From Nitrospira sp. (GTDB lineage: Bacteria > Nitrospirota > Nitrospiria > Nitrospirales > Nitrospiraceae): a stretch of 64,000 nt of DNA. The position numbers and the translations under genes are program-made. The stretch lies in assembly GCA_005116965.1 (NCBI GenBank), contig SWDG01000025.1, forward strand, positions 109,515 through 173,514. The letters run 5' to 3'. Of the stretch, positions 21,077 through 29,850 are shown piece after piece (position 1 is the first letter of the stretch; every line of letters starts with the position of its first letter). Below the pieces are notes generated by a model. That model made no database searches, was not told where the DNA came from, and saw only the letters and a list, made by a program, of their open reading frames with translations.

Positions 21077-22525
21077 TTATCCTAGCCCGGCCTTGACTCC
21101 CTCCATAGGTCTCTGGGACTCCCACCTCTGGTTAGGCCACAAAGATCCTGCAAGCATGCCGAGTCCTGCCATCGCAAATCCGACGAGCTGCGGAGGCCAG
21201 ACGTCAGTCGGCTGACTGACGAATTCCAAGACCAGCCAACTTGTGAGCCCGGCGACAATGGCCCACAACGCACCCTGTGTCGTCGCACGTTTCCAATACA
21301 ATCCCGCGAATAATGGGATAAACGCCGCCACCAACGTGACCTTGTAGGTGTTCACCACCAATTTATAGATGGTAGCATCTGACCACAGGGCGATGATGAG
21401 CACGACCGATGCAAAACTGATTAATACAACGCGCATGAGTCGGAGGAATTCTGAATCATTGAGGTTGGACAAGAGCGGCTTGACAACGTTCTCACTCAGT
21501 GCCACCGACGGCGCGAGGAGTGTCGCACTTGAGCAGCTCATGACTGCGGAAAGCACGGCGCCAAAGAAAATGATCTGCGCAGCGATCGGTGTGTGCTCCA
21601 AGATCAGTGTCGGCAAAATCAACTGTGAATCTTGCTCCAGCAGGAGGCCGAACTTCGCCGGGTCGATCAATGTCGCCGCGTAGGCAAGAAACATTGGAAC
21701 AAAACAGAAACTGAAATAGAGCACCGCGCCCAACAGCGCACCACGAACGGCTGTTCGTTCATCCTTCGCTGATGTGATCCGTTGAAACACATCTTGTTGG
21801 GGGATCGACCCAAGCATCATGGTCATCCACGCTCCAACGAAGGGAAGCCACGCAGCGAATGTCGCGGGAGGAAAGAACTCCAATTTTCCGGTAGCAGCCG
21901 CGTGACCAATGACGGTTCCTGCTCCCCCAGCCAGTTCACTCACAATCGAAGCAATATACAGCAGGCCTCCCATGATGACCGAGATCTGGACAAAATCTAG
22001 AATCGCCACAGAAAACATGCCGCCGAATGTCGTATAGGTCAATACAATGGCCGCTCCGAGCACGATACCCACCGACTGGCTGATGGCGCCCTCCGTCACG
22101 ACATTGAGCACTAACCCCAGCACTTTGAATTGAGCCGCTACCCATCCTAGGTAGGATGCCACGATGCAGAGTGTGCACAACACTTCGACGGTCCGGTCAT
22201 AGCGCAATCGATAGTAATCACCGACTGTCAATATATTCAGCCGATATAAACGTGGAGCAAAAAACAGTCCGGCGAGTATCAGACACATACTGGACCCGAA
22301 TGGATCGGCAACCACTCCACGGAGTCCGTCTTTCACAAATGTGGCTGAGATGCCTAAGACGGCTTCAGCACCGAACCACGTCGCAAACACCGTTGCCGTG
22401 ACAACGGGCAGCGGCAAACTTCTTCCCGCGACTGCAAAATCTTTTGAGTTCCGCACACGTGTCGCAGCGAACAGGCCGATGCCGACAGACAGGAGAAGAT
22501 AGAGGATGACGAACCAGAAGACCAC
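21077..22525 (-). CDS. Sodium:solute symporter family transporter
   Basis: 482 residues with about 13 hydrophobic helices. Family hallmarks are the N-terminal FWFVILYLLLSVGIGLFAA, the first unwound helix region (VAGRSLPLPVVTATVFATWFGAE), and TYTTFGGMFSVAILDFVQ in the sixth helix region. SSS proteins import solutes (proline, acetate, sugars, pantothenate) with Na+ across the inner membrane; the substrate cannot be assigned from these motifs. No enzyme neighbour suggests a pathway. It lies convergent with the response-regulator remnant. Confidence 0.85.
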   Translation of the reverse strand: MVFWFVILYLLLSVGIGLFAATRVRNSKDFAVAGRSLPLPVVTATVFATWFGAEAVLGISATFVKDGLRGVVADPFGSSMCLILAGLFFAPRLYRLNILTVGDYYRLRYDRTVEVLCTLCIVASYLGWVAAQFKVLGLVLNVVTEGAISQSVGIVLGAAIVLTYTTFGGMFSVAILDFVQISVIMGGLLYIASIVSELAGGAGTVIGHAAATGKLEFFPPATFAAWLPFVGAWMTMMLGSIPQQDVFQRITSAKDERTAVRGALLGAVLYFSFCFVPMFLAYAATLIDPAKFGLLLEQDSQLILPTLILEHTPIAAQIIFFGAVLSAVMSCSSATLLAPSVALSENVVKPLLSNLNDSEFLRLMRVVLISFASVVLIIALWSDATIYKLVVNTYKVTLVAAFIPLFAGLYWKRATTQGALWAIVAGLTSWLVLEFVSQPTDVWPPQLVGFAMAGLGMLAGSLWPNQRWESQRPMEGVKAGLG

Positions 22526-22567
22526 GCGCGCAGAATACGGCTATCTCGACTTGCAATCAATCGATAT

Positions 22568-23119
22568 TCAAGAAACCTTCTGACAGGGAGGCGCGCCGTT
22601 CGAACATCTCGGTTGGTACAAGAGCGAAGGCAATTCATTTCTGAAAGCCCCGGAACGAGGAACCGGAAGGGACCCGTTGGTCTCGATCACCGTATTCGCC
22701 TGATCTTGGGAATCTGGTTTCTGCTCAAGGTCCCACCAGCTGCCCACGGTGACTCTGGATCCGTCACGGTGCACATGGATGAGCTGCCCTTCCCATCGTC
22801 CCTTCGTACTAAGTTCCTCCTCGATCATCTTGAGCGGAACTGGGAACACCGTCTTGAGGAGTTGACGAGAAGTCGTCCCCAGCACATCGATTAGCTCCCA
22901 TCGATACAACTTCTTGGCCCCTTCACTCCAGTAATGGATCGTCCCGTCCAGACTGCGAATCATGAGCGCATCGGTGGAAGGCATGCGGTCTTTCTTCGGC
23001 CTATCCTGCCCCCTACGTGGGTGCTCTGGATCGATTGCTGACATGCGACTCGCGGTAACTTTGGCCAGAAGCATGGAGCCTGGCTCGATTAAATGAACGG
23101 TATCCCGAAAATAAAACAC
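22568..23119 (-). CDS. PAS domain protein, probably truncated signalling protein
   Basis: 183 residues. A PAS fold spans about 45-135 (ALMIRSLDGTIHYWSEGAKKLYRW, then GRWEGQLIHVHRDGSRVTVGSWW). It ends with VIETNGSLPVP, the point where PAS kinases normally pass into the next coil or ITERK-type linker. No kinase, GGDEF or HTH follows; the last 35 residues look random. It is therefore either a PAS-only protein or the surviving 5' part of a larger sensor. The start is GTG at 23119; an internal ATG at about residue 26 is possible. Confidence 0.6.
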   Translation of the reverse strand: MFYFRDTVHLIEPGSMLLAKVTASRMSAIDPEHPRRGQDRPKKDRMPSTDALMIRSLDGTIHYWSEGAKKLYRWELIDVLGTTSRQLLKTVFPVPLKMIEEELSTKGRWEGQLIHVHRDGSRVTVGSWWDLEQKPDSQDQANTVIETNGSLPVPRSGAFRNELPSLLYQPRCSNGAPPCQKVS

Positions 23120-23200
23120 GCCATCCTCCGCAATCAGGCACTCAGTGCTCGAGCAGAATAATTGCGAAGCATCGATAAATTCAAAACCAAACTTCGACGC

Positions 23201-23632
23201 CTATTCGCTGAGAGCTGCATTGACTGCGTCAAGATTGTCTGCGTCCAGATCCAGACTTGTCGGCACTTCCATCCCAAAGTTCTCAAGCTTGTACATATAC
23301 AAATGAATATCTATTGAAAGTGACGCTGGCTGAGAATAGACGATCACTCGCTTCTCTTTCAGCTTCTCGAACCGAGCATCGAGCTTGGCTCGAAAGTTCT
23401 TGTCGCCAAGCTTCTCCTACGCCTTCAGCCAGCTGCTTATTACAACAATCCCATCCATGCGATTGTTGGGGGCATAGGAGTCAACAAACCAGTCATAGAA
23501 ATCCGCGCACCGCCGGTCACCTTCACCGTGCATTACCCGACAAGACGTTCCGGTGAGCTGAATGATCGCATGCTCACCGAATACGCGCACAATGCCAAAA
23601 TACAAACTCGCCGCCAGACCGTCTCCCAACAA
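23201..23632 (-). pseudogene. SGNH-domain (OafA/YrhL-type acyltransferase C-terminus) remnant with in-frame amber stop
   Basis: The first part reads LLGDGLAASLYFGIVRVFGE ... RCADFYDWFVDS ... DGIVVISSWLKA, the pattern of the SGNH domain that ends O-acyltransferases (GDSH block, a Cys pair, the DVVILAxxW strand); the GDS serine is replaced by Gly. A TAG at 23417-23419 interrupts it, and the same frame continues with EKLGDKNFRAKLDARFEKLK to a TAG at 23201. An upstream in-frame TAA and the absence of any membrane acyltransferase part show that the 5' two thirds are gone. Not functional as it stands. Confidence 0.6.
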
Positions 23633-23905
23633 TACTTAGACTGTCGAAGTTCGAGGCTGTACCTAAAAAAATGCCCCGCTGAGAGATGGACACAACTGAA
23701 GGAACCTCCTACAAAATGGCGTTAAGAAATGCCCGACTACCCTGAAGTTGGATGATCAGGGAATGCCGCTTTAAGCGTGGAAGATTAGGTTGATCTGCGC
23801 GGATGCTTATGGCATGCGTGAGGCGGTGTCGAACCTGTTCAGGCTCACGGAGATCAGGCTATGCCTGATCTCCTGTTTGGCCAACTCACATACAAGACGA
23901 CTGAA

Positions 23906-24343
23906 CTAAAACGCCCAATATCGAGAGGCTCCAAATACCAGACGACACCCCACGAGAAACAGGTCACCGTGAGACTCAACCGGTAGGAGTTTGGTCCACT
24001 GTACTTCATACAAACTCAGGGAGTATTCCCATCGCGTTTCAGCAACATGGAGTTCCAGTAATTGCTGTGTTCGAGGCCGCCCCCCCATCAACACAAGAAT
24101 CCCATGCTCACTCCTGTTGATGCAGTAGACCTCGCCCTGCTCGATGGTCACTCGCTCGCCATTGAGCGATTCGCACAAACTATAGGCGCACACCTTTGGT
24201 TCGTTCACCCGCTCCTCTTGTCGTCGCGAAGGGAATGAAACCTCCACGTCTTTACGGACACCGCCCATCGCGACGTCGGCGTTTAGATTCCCCACACGGC
24301 GTATAGGCGATTCACGGATGATTTCCTTGGTTCCAATATTCAT
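23906..24343 (-). CDS. PilZ-like domain protein
   Basis: 145 residues. The N-terminal 45 residues are variable and charged. The rest (about 50-145) is a compact beta-rich domain: ESLNGERVTIEQGEVYCINRS, GILVLMGGRPR, ELHVAETRWEYSLSLYEVQW and GDLFLVGCRLVFG. This resembles the PilZ-type barrel as seen in short Nitrospira proteins. The RxxxR signature of c-di-GMP binding is not clear, so ligand binding is doubtful. Neighbours are unrelated; the gene is monocistronic with an A+T-rich upstream region. Confidence 0.5.
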   Translation of the reverse strand: MNIGTKEIIRESPIRRVGNLNADVAMGGVRKDVEVSFPSRRQEERVNEPKVCAYSLCESLNGERVTIEQGEVYCINRSEHGILVLMGGRPRTQQLLELHVAETRWEYSLSLYEVQWTKLLPVESHGDLFLVGCRLVFGASRYWAF

Positions 24344-24681
24344 GATGCCTCCATAGAACGATCAAGCAACAACCGTTGCAAGGAGCAAGTGCCGTACCTA
24401 AAGAGCATTCATACATGTACACATGGATTGCTAATGAATCTCTCTCAAATACCTTGTTTGGAAGTGTATCGAAACAAAACAGCGAAGGGATATAGATTCA
24501 TCATTTCGAAGTATTCTGATTGTAATTTGTTGATTTTAAATATAATTCAACGGTGAATGGAAAAGCATACGCGACAAGAAGGTCTCTCCTTCACCGAAAG
24601 GTAGGCCCAAGAGGCCTGGGCCTCAAATCAAGCGGAATAAGTCAAACACCGTAAGGAGCTGACCGAGCAACTCTCATCCTG
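24344..24681. other. A+T-rich intergenic region, no gene seen
   Basis: About 340 bases between the PilZ-like gene and dinB, both on the minus strand. Positions 24480-24560 are strikingly A+T-rich compared with the rest of the window, which would suit a promoter for the PilZ-like gene, but no clear -35/-10 pair was found. Near dinB's stop an inverted repeat, GAGCTGAC with GTCAGCTC (24657-24686), has no T run after it. Confidence 0.35.
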
Positions 24682-25755
24682 TCAGCTCAGCTTCTCCACT
24701 CGAAGACCGAGGAGACGAATGAGTTTTCGGTGAGGGTTTTCGCGCCGATCGAGAAACGGCAGCAGCAGCTTCAGGCCCTCTCGCTGCAGCATCGCCACAT
24801 TGTCGGTTGGTGCAGCCAAGGTGTGCGCCCGAGATGTGGTCTTAAAATCAGCGAACCTGACGGTAAGCACGACCGTCCGAAACGAATGAAATCCTTCGTG
24901 ATGCAGACGATCGACTACACCGTGAACCAGCACATCTAGCAGAGTGACTAGCCTTTGACTGTCGAGCGTATCGGAGTCAAAGGTCTCCTGCTCACCGATG
25001 GATTGTGGTTCTGAATATTCCTCAACCGGTGAATTATCTCGTCCTCGAATCTTTTCGTAAACATCCACCCCTCGCTTCCCCAGCAAGGCTTCGAGTTGAT
25101 GGACGGTCAGCGCTCTCAGATCCGTAACAGTCTTGATATGCTGTGCGTTTAGCATCCCTTCTGTCTTCGGTCCAATACCAGGGATGACCCGGATCGAGAG
25201 CGGAGCCAGAAACGCTTCGACCTCTTCCGCTCGTACAACCGTGAGTCCATCAGGTTTCCGCCATCCTGCAGCGATTTTCGCGATCAGCTTATTGGGCCCA
25301 ATCCCGACTGAGGCTGTCAGTCGTTCTTCTCCATGGATCGTATTCTTCACCCGCCGACATAATGATTCGGCGGCTTCATAGGATTCCGTAAAGCTCACAT
25401 CCCCGTACGATTCATCAATACTGGCCTGTTCCACCTTAGGAATGAAGCGACGTATGATCCGCATCACTTCCTCCGAAACCCGCACATACTTAGGCATGTC
25501 AACCGAGACAAAGGTCACCGGCGGTTTCCCCGCCCGACGGGCAGCTTCAGATAAACGCCACGCGGTAGAGATCGGCGTCGCGGAGTGAATCCCGTACTCA
25601 CGCGCCAAATAGTTTGATGTAGAGGCGACCCCACGCCCGTTCCCGCCCAGCGGGTCTGCACCAACGACAAGCGGGACCCCTCGAAACGCCGGCGTATCTC
25701 GCTCCTCAATCGCGGCGAAGAACGCATCCATATCTAAGTGAGCGATAATCCTCAT
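24682..25755 (-). CDS. dinB: DNA polymerase IV (Y-family translesion polymerase)
   Basis: 357 residues, the normal size for Pol IV. Catalytic acidic motifs are present: HLDMDAFFAAIEE near the start and the SIDESYGDVS motif at about 108-117. The helix-hairpin-helix segment VIPGIGPKTEGML follows, then the little-finger domain to the end. It extends primers past damaged bases with low fidelity and no proofreading. Likely damage-inducible, but no convincing LexA box was recognised. It is divergent from the small membrane protein genes. Confidence 0.95.
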   Translation of the reverse strand: MRIIAHLDMDAFFAAIEERDTPAFRGVPLVVGADPLGGNGRGVASTSNYLAREYGIHSATPISTAWRLSEAARRAGKPPVTFVSVDMPKYVRVSEEVMRIIRRFIPKVEQASIDESYGDVSFTESYEAAESLCRRVKNTIHGEERLTASVGIGPNKLIAKIAAGWRKPDGLTVVRAEEVEAFLAPLSIRVIPGIGPKTEGMLNAQHIKTVTDLRALTVHQLEALLGKRGVDVYEKIRGRDNSPVEEYSEPQSIGEQETFDSDTLDSQRLVTLLDVLVHGVVDRLHHEGFHSFRTVVLTVRFADFKTTSRAHTLAAPTDNVAMLQREGLKLLLPFLDRRENPHRKLIRLLGLRVEKLS

Positions 25756-25963
25756 TACTATTCGACATTTATACTGTTATGGATTCCGCCACATGGCGGA
25801 CAAGGCTCACAGATCAGAAGATGCCTCATGAGGAGTTCTGCCATTTTCACCATAGCTTTTGGCGCTGGGGGTGACGTACAATTGGCTCTGGACTCGAGCC
25901 AATGCGGTTCCGGTGAGTGATTGTTGCCCATAAAGCGAGAAACATCATCAGGAGGAGGTAATT

Positions 25964-26149
25964 GTGGCTTTTCGTTGGTTCAACATTATCGGATTTCTGA
26001 TGCTGCTTTTTGCTCTGTTCCTGAATGAGGTTGTGTACTTGAATGTGTGGTACGACTCCAACTTCACGGTAATTGTTCCGGCTATCCTGTACCTCGGCGT
26101 TGGACTGTGGCTCTCACTGTGGGGAGGGCCACGTCGTCAGGAAGCATGA
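25964..26149 (+). CDS. Small two-helix membrane protein, copy 1
   Basis: 61 residues from a GTG preceded by AGGAGGAGGT. Two hydrophobic helices (IIGFLMLLFALFLNEVV and VIVPAILYLGVGLWLSLW) are separated by a short loop with NVWYDSN, and the C-terminus is basic. Function unknown. A paralogue of the same size and helix pattern follows 141 bases downstream, so the pair arose by tandem duplication. Confidence 0.7.
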   Translation: MAFRWFNIIGFLMLLFALFLNEVVYLNVWYDSNFTVIVPAILYLGVGLWLSLWGGPRRQEA

Positions 26150-26289
26150 TGTCCTACACCGCATGACTTTTCAATGTCTAGAACTTCGTCTCGAGCCTGC
26201 GGTAGCGTTCCGACCCAATTTGAAGGGTCAATTCATTGACGCGTTCATCGAACGCGGGGCAAAGGCCATCACTAGAAAGGAGACCATCC

Positions 26290-26478
26290 ATGGGTATGAG
26301 TTTCATTAATTGGATTGGGTTTGTGATGTTGGTGCTTGCGCTCCTTCTGAATGAGCTGTTCCTTGGGATGACCGCCTGGTACGAACTCAACCTAGGGGCA
26401 ATTGTTGCGGGAATCGTCTACCTGGTTGTGGGCGTATCGTTATCGCTCTGGCCAAGTCCGCAAGATCAGACAGCCTGA
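26290..26478 (+). CDS. Small two-helix membrane protein, copy 2
   Basis: 62 residues from the ATG at 26290, which has AAAGGAG upstream; the frame is open to 26236 but without a ribosome site. It aligns with copy 1: N-W-I-GF-MLxxALxLNE in helix 1, TAWYELN in the loop, and IVYLVVGVSLSLW in helix 2. A clear terminator follows at 26511. Function unknown; possibly a stress-induced envelope peptide (inference from size only). Confidence 0.7.
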   Translation: MGMSFINWIGFVMLVLALLLNELFLGMTAWYELNLGAIVAGIVYLVVGVSLSLWPSPQDQTA

Positions 26479-26510
26479 TCAATAGTCTCTCCTCCTTGTC
26501 AAAAAATAGA

Positions 26511-26543
26511 GCGCAGGGGGTTGTGTGTGTCCTCTGCGTTTTC
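26511..26543 (+). terminator. Rho-independent terminator after the small membrane protein pair
   Basis: Stem CGCAGGGG (26512-26519) pairs with CCTCTGCG (26531-26538), eight pairs with one G-T, an 11-base loop and then TTTT. It lies 33 bases after the stop codon of copy 2. Confidence 0.65.
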
Positions 26544-26871
26544 CGATCGTAAGTTTCACTGCATTTTCTAGCACATTAGACGTGAAGAGTGATCACTGAA
26601 TCCTCTTCCCACCAGCTGCTGGCGAATACTATCGACGTCCCTCATCAGCGTGGCCTTCATCCAGGGCGCAAAATAGGCGATTGCGACAGAGTCACACTCC
26701 GCATTCGTGCCTCTGAATCTGCACGCAGAATTGTAGAAACAATCCCGGCAGGTTCGCAATGTCCGATTCCGGTGAGGAAACCAGAGCGTATCGAGGGTTG
26801 ATCTGCTCAGTCTCAATCAACTACGATGACACAGTTGATCGAGAATTGACCAGGATACGGAGGATCTCGCT
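26544..26871. other. Intergenic region, no gene seen
   Basis: About 330 bases between the terminator and the SnoaL-like gene. Short frames on both strands lack ribosome sites and resemble no family. The segment just before 26872 has GGAGG as ribosome site; GGATAC at about 26854 is a possible but weak -10. Confidence 0.35.
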
Positions 26872-27237
26872 ATGACGACCATGGACATTGCAAAGGAAAT
26901 CGCCGCACTCTGCAGACAGGGGAAAAATCAAGAAGCGATCGACCGCTTTTACTCACCGAATATCGAGAGCATTGAGACCTGTGCGATGCCTGGCATGGAT
27001 CAAATCCAGAGAGGAATTCAGGCCATCAAGGGAAAGAACCAGTGGTGGGTCGAGAACCATGAGATTCACGGAGGGACCGTTGAGGGGCCCTATCCGAACG
27101 GCGACCGTTTTATTCTGCATTTCAAGTATGACGTCACGCCAAAACAGACCGGGAAGCGCATGACTCTGGATGAGACTGGTCTCTACACGGTGCAAGACGG
27201 AAAGGTCACGAAGGAGGAGTTCTTCTACTCCATGTAA
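26872..27237 (+). CDS. SnoaL-like / NTF2-fold protein, first copy
   Basis: 121 residues with the alpha+beta cone pattern of NTF2-like proteins: an N-terminal helix pair (DIAKEIAALCRQGKNQEAID), FYSPNIESIE, then long strands ending GLYTVQDGKVTKEEFFYSM. It is related in design to the protein at 54083 (IAT...QLNDLCDYIRQGKIIDAMSEFY). This family covers isomerases, hydrolases and many unassigned proteins; the ligand cannot be predicted. ATG with GGAGG upstream. First of a plus-strand run including DUF1059 and a lipoprotein. Confidence 0.75.
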   Translation: MTTMDIAKEIAALCRQGKNQEAIDRFYSPNIESIETCAMPGMDQIQRGIQAIKGKNQWWVENHEIHGGTVEGPYPNGDRFILHFKYDVTPKQTGKRMTLDETGLYTVQDGKVTKEEFFYSM

Positions 27238-27275
27238 CTGTCGTCACCAACCAACCCCAATAAGAGGAGGAAACC

Positions 27276-27482
27276 ATGGCAGACAAACAGTACAAACAGC
27301 TTGGATGTCTGGATGTGCAACCATCGGGAGGCTGCGGATTCCAGGTGCGCGCGGAGACGGAAGCGGAACTGATGCAGCTCGTGGCAACTCACGCCAAGCA
27401 ATGTCATAAGTTGGACACAATTCCACCGGAGATGGTGTCTGCAGTACAGGCTGCGGTCAAGACCGTGACCGTCACGGTTTAG
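27276..27482 (+). CDS. DUF1059 domain protein
   Basis: 68 residues, matching the whole of the DUF1059 family: the opening YKQLGCLDVQPSGGCGFQVRA with its two Cys, then ELMQLVATHAKQCH and the C-terminal helix. Members are small soluble proteins of unknown function. The conserved Cys/His could bind metal. RBS AAGAGGAGG precedes the ATG. Lies 38 bases after the SnoaL-like gene, probably co-transcribed. Confidence 0.8.
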   Translation: MADKQYKQLGCLDVQPSGGCGFQVRAETEAELMQLVATHAKQCHKLDTIPPEMVSAVQAAVKTVTVTV

Positions 27483-27578
27483 TGAACGCGAGACATGCCC
27501 AAGCAAGCCTCCCTGCGCACTCTCAGGTGCCAGGGAGGTCCCCAGATTTCGCATCCAAGTTTGGATCAAGGAGGATTT

Positions 27579-28016
27579 ATGGGCTGGAAGGGAATGCTAC
27601 CGATTGCAGTACTGCTGCTCCTGTTCAGCACCAGCGGCTGCAGCTACCTGTTTTATCCCCATGCAAAGGACTTTACGGCGAAGGCAAAAGGAGCAACGGG
27701 TGTCGACACACTGATCAATCTGACCAATATGGCGGAAGCCACGGCCAAATCCGCCAAAGGCGGCAAAGGGGGCGATCAACCATTCGACGACCTTCACAAT
27801 CAGTTCCATGCCATCGACAACAGCATCTGCAGTGTCGAGAAATCGGTGAGAGAACAGCCGGCCTATGCACTGGCCGTCACACACAACAAAGAACTCGGGA
27901 CGATCTTCAAGCGGCTATGGAAATTCAAGGACGATCAGCCGCAGCGAGATCAGCACCTCGACCTCTTTGTGTCTGAACTCCAAGAAATGCGTCAGACCTT
28001 ACAAACTCTGAGGTAA
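27579..28016 (+). CDS. Predicted lipoprotein of unknown function
   Basis: 145 residues from the ATG at 27579, chosen for its AAGGAGG site and signal peptide (MLPIAVLLLLFSTSGC, lipobox TSGC). The mature part is charged and helical, with a short Gly/Lys segment (KSAKGGKGGD). No family was recognised. The methyltransferase gene starts four bases after its stop, so the two are linked. Confidence 0.65.
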   Translation: MGWKGMLPIAVLLLLFSTSGCSYLFYPHAKDFTAKAKGATGVDTLINLTNMAEATAKSAKGGKGGDQPFDDLHNQFHAIDNSICSVEKSVREQPAYALAVTHNKELGTIFKRLWKFKDDQPQRDQHLDLFVSELQEMRQTLQTLR

Positions 28017-28020
28017 CGTC

Positions 28021-28878
28021 GTGGCATCACCATCGCCAGAGCAAATCATTGAGACCCAGCGCCAGGATTGGAACCGCGTGGCCGGCGGCTGGGAGAAGTG
28101 GGATCGCTTCTTCGACGAGCAGATGACATTCCTGAACCACCGGCTCGTGGCCGATGCTCGACTGCGATCGGGTATGCGAGTACTCGACCTCGGATCAGGC
28201 ACGGGCTACCCGGCTCTACTTGCCGCGCAAACCGTCGGGTCATCTGGCAACGTGACTGGTATCGATTTAGCTGAACAGATGTTAGAAGCCGCCAGACGTA
28301 AGGCGGCCTCGCTGAAGCTTTCCAATATTACGTTCGCAACGGGTGATGTCACGATATTACCGTTCGAGGCCGCTTCCTTCGATGCCATAACCACCCGCTT
28401 CTGCCTGATGTTCTTGCCGAAGATTCCCAAGGCCGTCGCCGAGATCGCCCGGATCTTAAAGCCAGACACCTGGGTCGCTGCAGCAGTCTGGTCTGCACCG
28501 GAAAAGAATCCCTACCTCAAGATACCCATCGACGGCATCAAGCAGTTCATTGAGCTCCCGCCACCAGATCCGACAGCTCCTGGAATCTTTCGGTTGGCAA
28601 AACCTGGCGAGTTAGCCAGCATGTTGGAACAAGCGGGTTTAGTCAACATCTCCGAGCAGGAATTTCTTGGAGACGTGCGATTCGCAGCCGCAGATGACTA
28701 CTTTTCCAGCCTGATGGACATCGCCGCACCGATTCAGAACCTATGGGCAAAATTGAGTGCAGACCAACAGATAGAGGCGAAACAACGTATCATTCAAACG
28801 GCCGGGCAATATCGTAAGGGAACAGCCATCGCATTACCGATCGCCGTACGGATAGTTGCCGCACAGAAGCCTGGATAA
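28021..28878 (+). CDS. Class I SAM-dependent methyltransferase (UbiE-like)
   Basis: 285 residues. Motif I VLDLGSGTGYPALLAA (about 52-67), motif II GIDLAEQMLEAAR (about 80-92), the acidic GDVTILPFEAASFDA and post-I FCLMFLPKIPKAV are those of UbiE/methyltransf_11 enzymes. The C-terminal lid (about 180-285) is longer than in UbiE itself, so the substrate is unknown and may be a small lipid or quinone-type molecule. GTG start at 28021. It overlaps no neighbour but is closely followed by the TfoX-N gene. Confidence 0.85.
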   Translation: MASPSPEQIIETQRQDWNRVAGGWEKWDRFFDEQMTFLNHRLVADARLRSGMRVLDLGSGTGYPALLAAQTVGSSGNVTGIDLAEQMLEAARRKAASLKLSNITFATGDVTILPFEAASFDAITTRFCLMFLPKIPKAVAEIARILKPDTWVAAAVWSAPEKNPYLKIPIDGIKQFIELPPPDPTAPGIFRLAKPGELASMLEQAGLVNISEQEFLGDVRFAAADDYFSSLMDIAAPIQNLWAKLSADQQIEAKQRIIQTAGQYRKGTAIALPIAVRIVAAQKPG

Positions 28879-28881
28879 CTG

Positions 28882-29193
28882 ATGTCGCCGAAGAGCGACA
28901 GCTTCAAAAGCTTCATCTTGGATCAGTTAGGCGATTTGCGCGGACTCACCTGTCGCGCGATGTTCGGCGGCTACGGGCTCTATCTGAAAGCCAAGTTTTT
29001 CGGCATCATCCATAAAGGCCGCCTGTACTTCAAAGTCACGGCATCTACTACGTCGTATTACAAAGACCACGGTATGAAACCCTTCCGTCCGAATGCCAAA
29101 CAAACACTGAAATCCTTCTACGAGGTACCCGTTGACGTGATCGAAGATCCCGAGGCCTTGACGAACTGGGCCAAGCAATCCATCGAGGCCTAG
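28882..29193 (+). CDS. TfoX/Sxy N-terminal domain protein
   Basis: 103 residues, exactly the TfoX_N domain: ILDQLGDLRGLTCRAMFGGY, GLYLKAKFFGIIHKGRLYFK, and YYEVPVDV at the end. In Enterobacteria Sxy controls competence, but free-standing TfoX_N proteins elsewhere have no proven role. It lacks the TfoX C-terminal domain. Start ATG three bases after the methyltransferase stop; probably the last gene of that unit. Confidence 0.85.
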   Translation: MSPKSDSFKSFILDQLGDLRGLTCRAMFGGYGLYLKAKFFGIIHKGRLYFKVTASTTSYYKDHGMKPFRPNAKQTLKSFYEVPVDVIEDPEALTNWAKQSIEA

Positions 29194-29427
29194 CTCGTGT
29201 TGTATCTGAACATACGTTTGCGGTGAGCCCTTCCACTTGCTCAAGACAGACCCATCGAAATCTCCTACTCGTCAGCTGACTTGCAAAAGACTTCTCTCGC
29301 AGAAACCACAATTGACATCGACACACCATCTCAGTACAGTCCAAAGACATCACCTTACATAGCGATCATTAGGATTCATCTCACATGGCGAATCATTCTT
29401 CGTCATGCCAATCAGGAAGGAGTAATC

Positions 29428-29847
29428 ATGGGACTGTTTAGTACGATTATGGAGAAACTGGGGCTCGGCTCTTCAGCGCATGCGACAACACCATCGGCTA
29501 ACCCGTCTACATCCGCAGCACCAACGCCCTCGTCTGCAGGCGCACCTGTGTCAAAACCCATGGCCCCACCACTGGCTGCCATGTCGTCAGTTGACGTAGT
29601 GGCCAAGCTGCAAGGCCTCGCGCAGAAGCATGCGGAGAAGCTCAATTGGAAAACCTCCATTGTCGACTTGCTCAAGCTCCTCGGGATTGATAGTAGCTTG
29701 AATGCGCGCAAATCTCTCGCCACAGAGCTGGGCTGTCCGGCCGACAAGATGGGCGATTCGGCACAGATGAATATGTGGTTACACAAAGCGGTGCTGAAAA
29801 AACTGGCCGAGAACGGCGGAAATATTCCAAAAGAGCTGCTCGACTAG
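29428..29847 (+). CDS. DUF3597 domain protein
   Basis: 139 residues from the ATG at 29428 (GGAAGGAG upstream; the open frame begins at 29281 without one). N-terminal GLFSTIMEKLGLG, an Ala/Pro/Ser-rich linker (about 20-55), then the DUF3597 core (about 60-139) with LNWKTSIVDLLKLLGIDSS and ARKSLATELGCPADKMGDSA. The core resembles the C-terminal domain of LysM proteins. Function unknown. Convergent with the transporter gene ending at 29851. Confidence 0.85.
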   Translation: MGLFSTIMEKLGLGSSAHATTPSANPSTSAAPTPSSAGAPVSKPMAPPLAAMSSVDVVAKLQGLAQKHAEKLNWKTSIVDLLKLLGIDSSLNARKSLATELGCPADKMGDSAQMNMWLHKAVLKKLAENGGNIPKELLD

Positions 29848-29850
29848 CGT

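Noticed and set aside
24657..24686. Terminator after dinB
   Set aside because: The GAGCTGAC/GTCAGCTC stem has a 14-base or longer loop and no T run, and overlaps the stop codon.
25735..25790. LexA-like site before dinB
   Set aside because: Only an ACAGTATAAATG half-like stretch; no second half or known lineage-specific consensus to compare.
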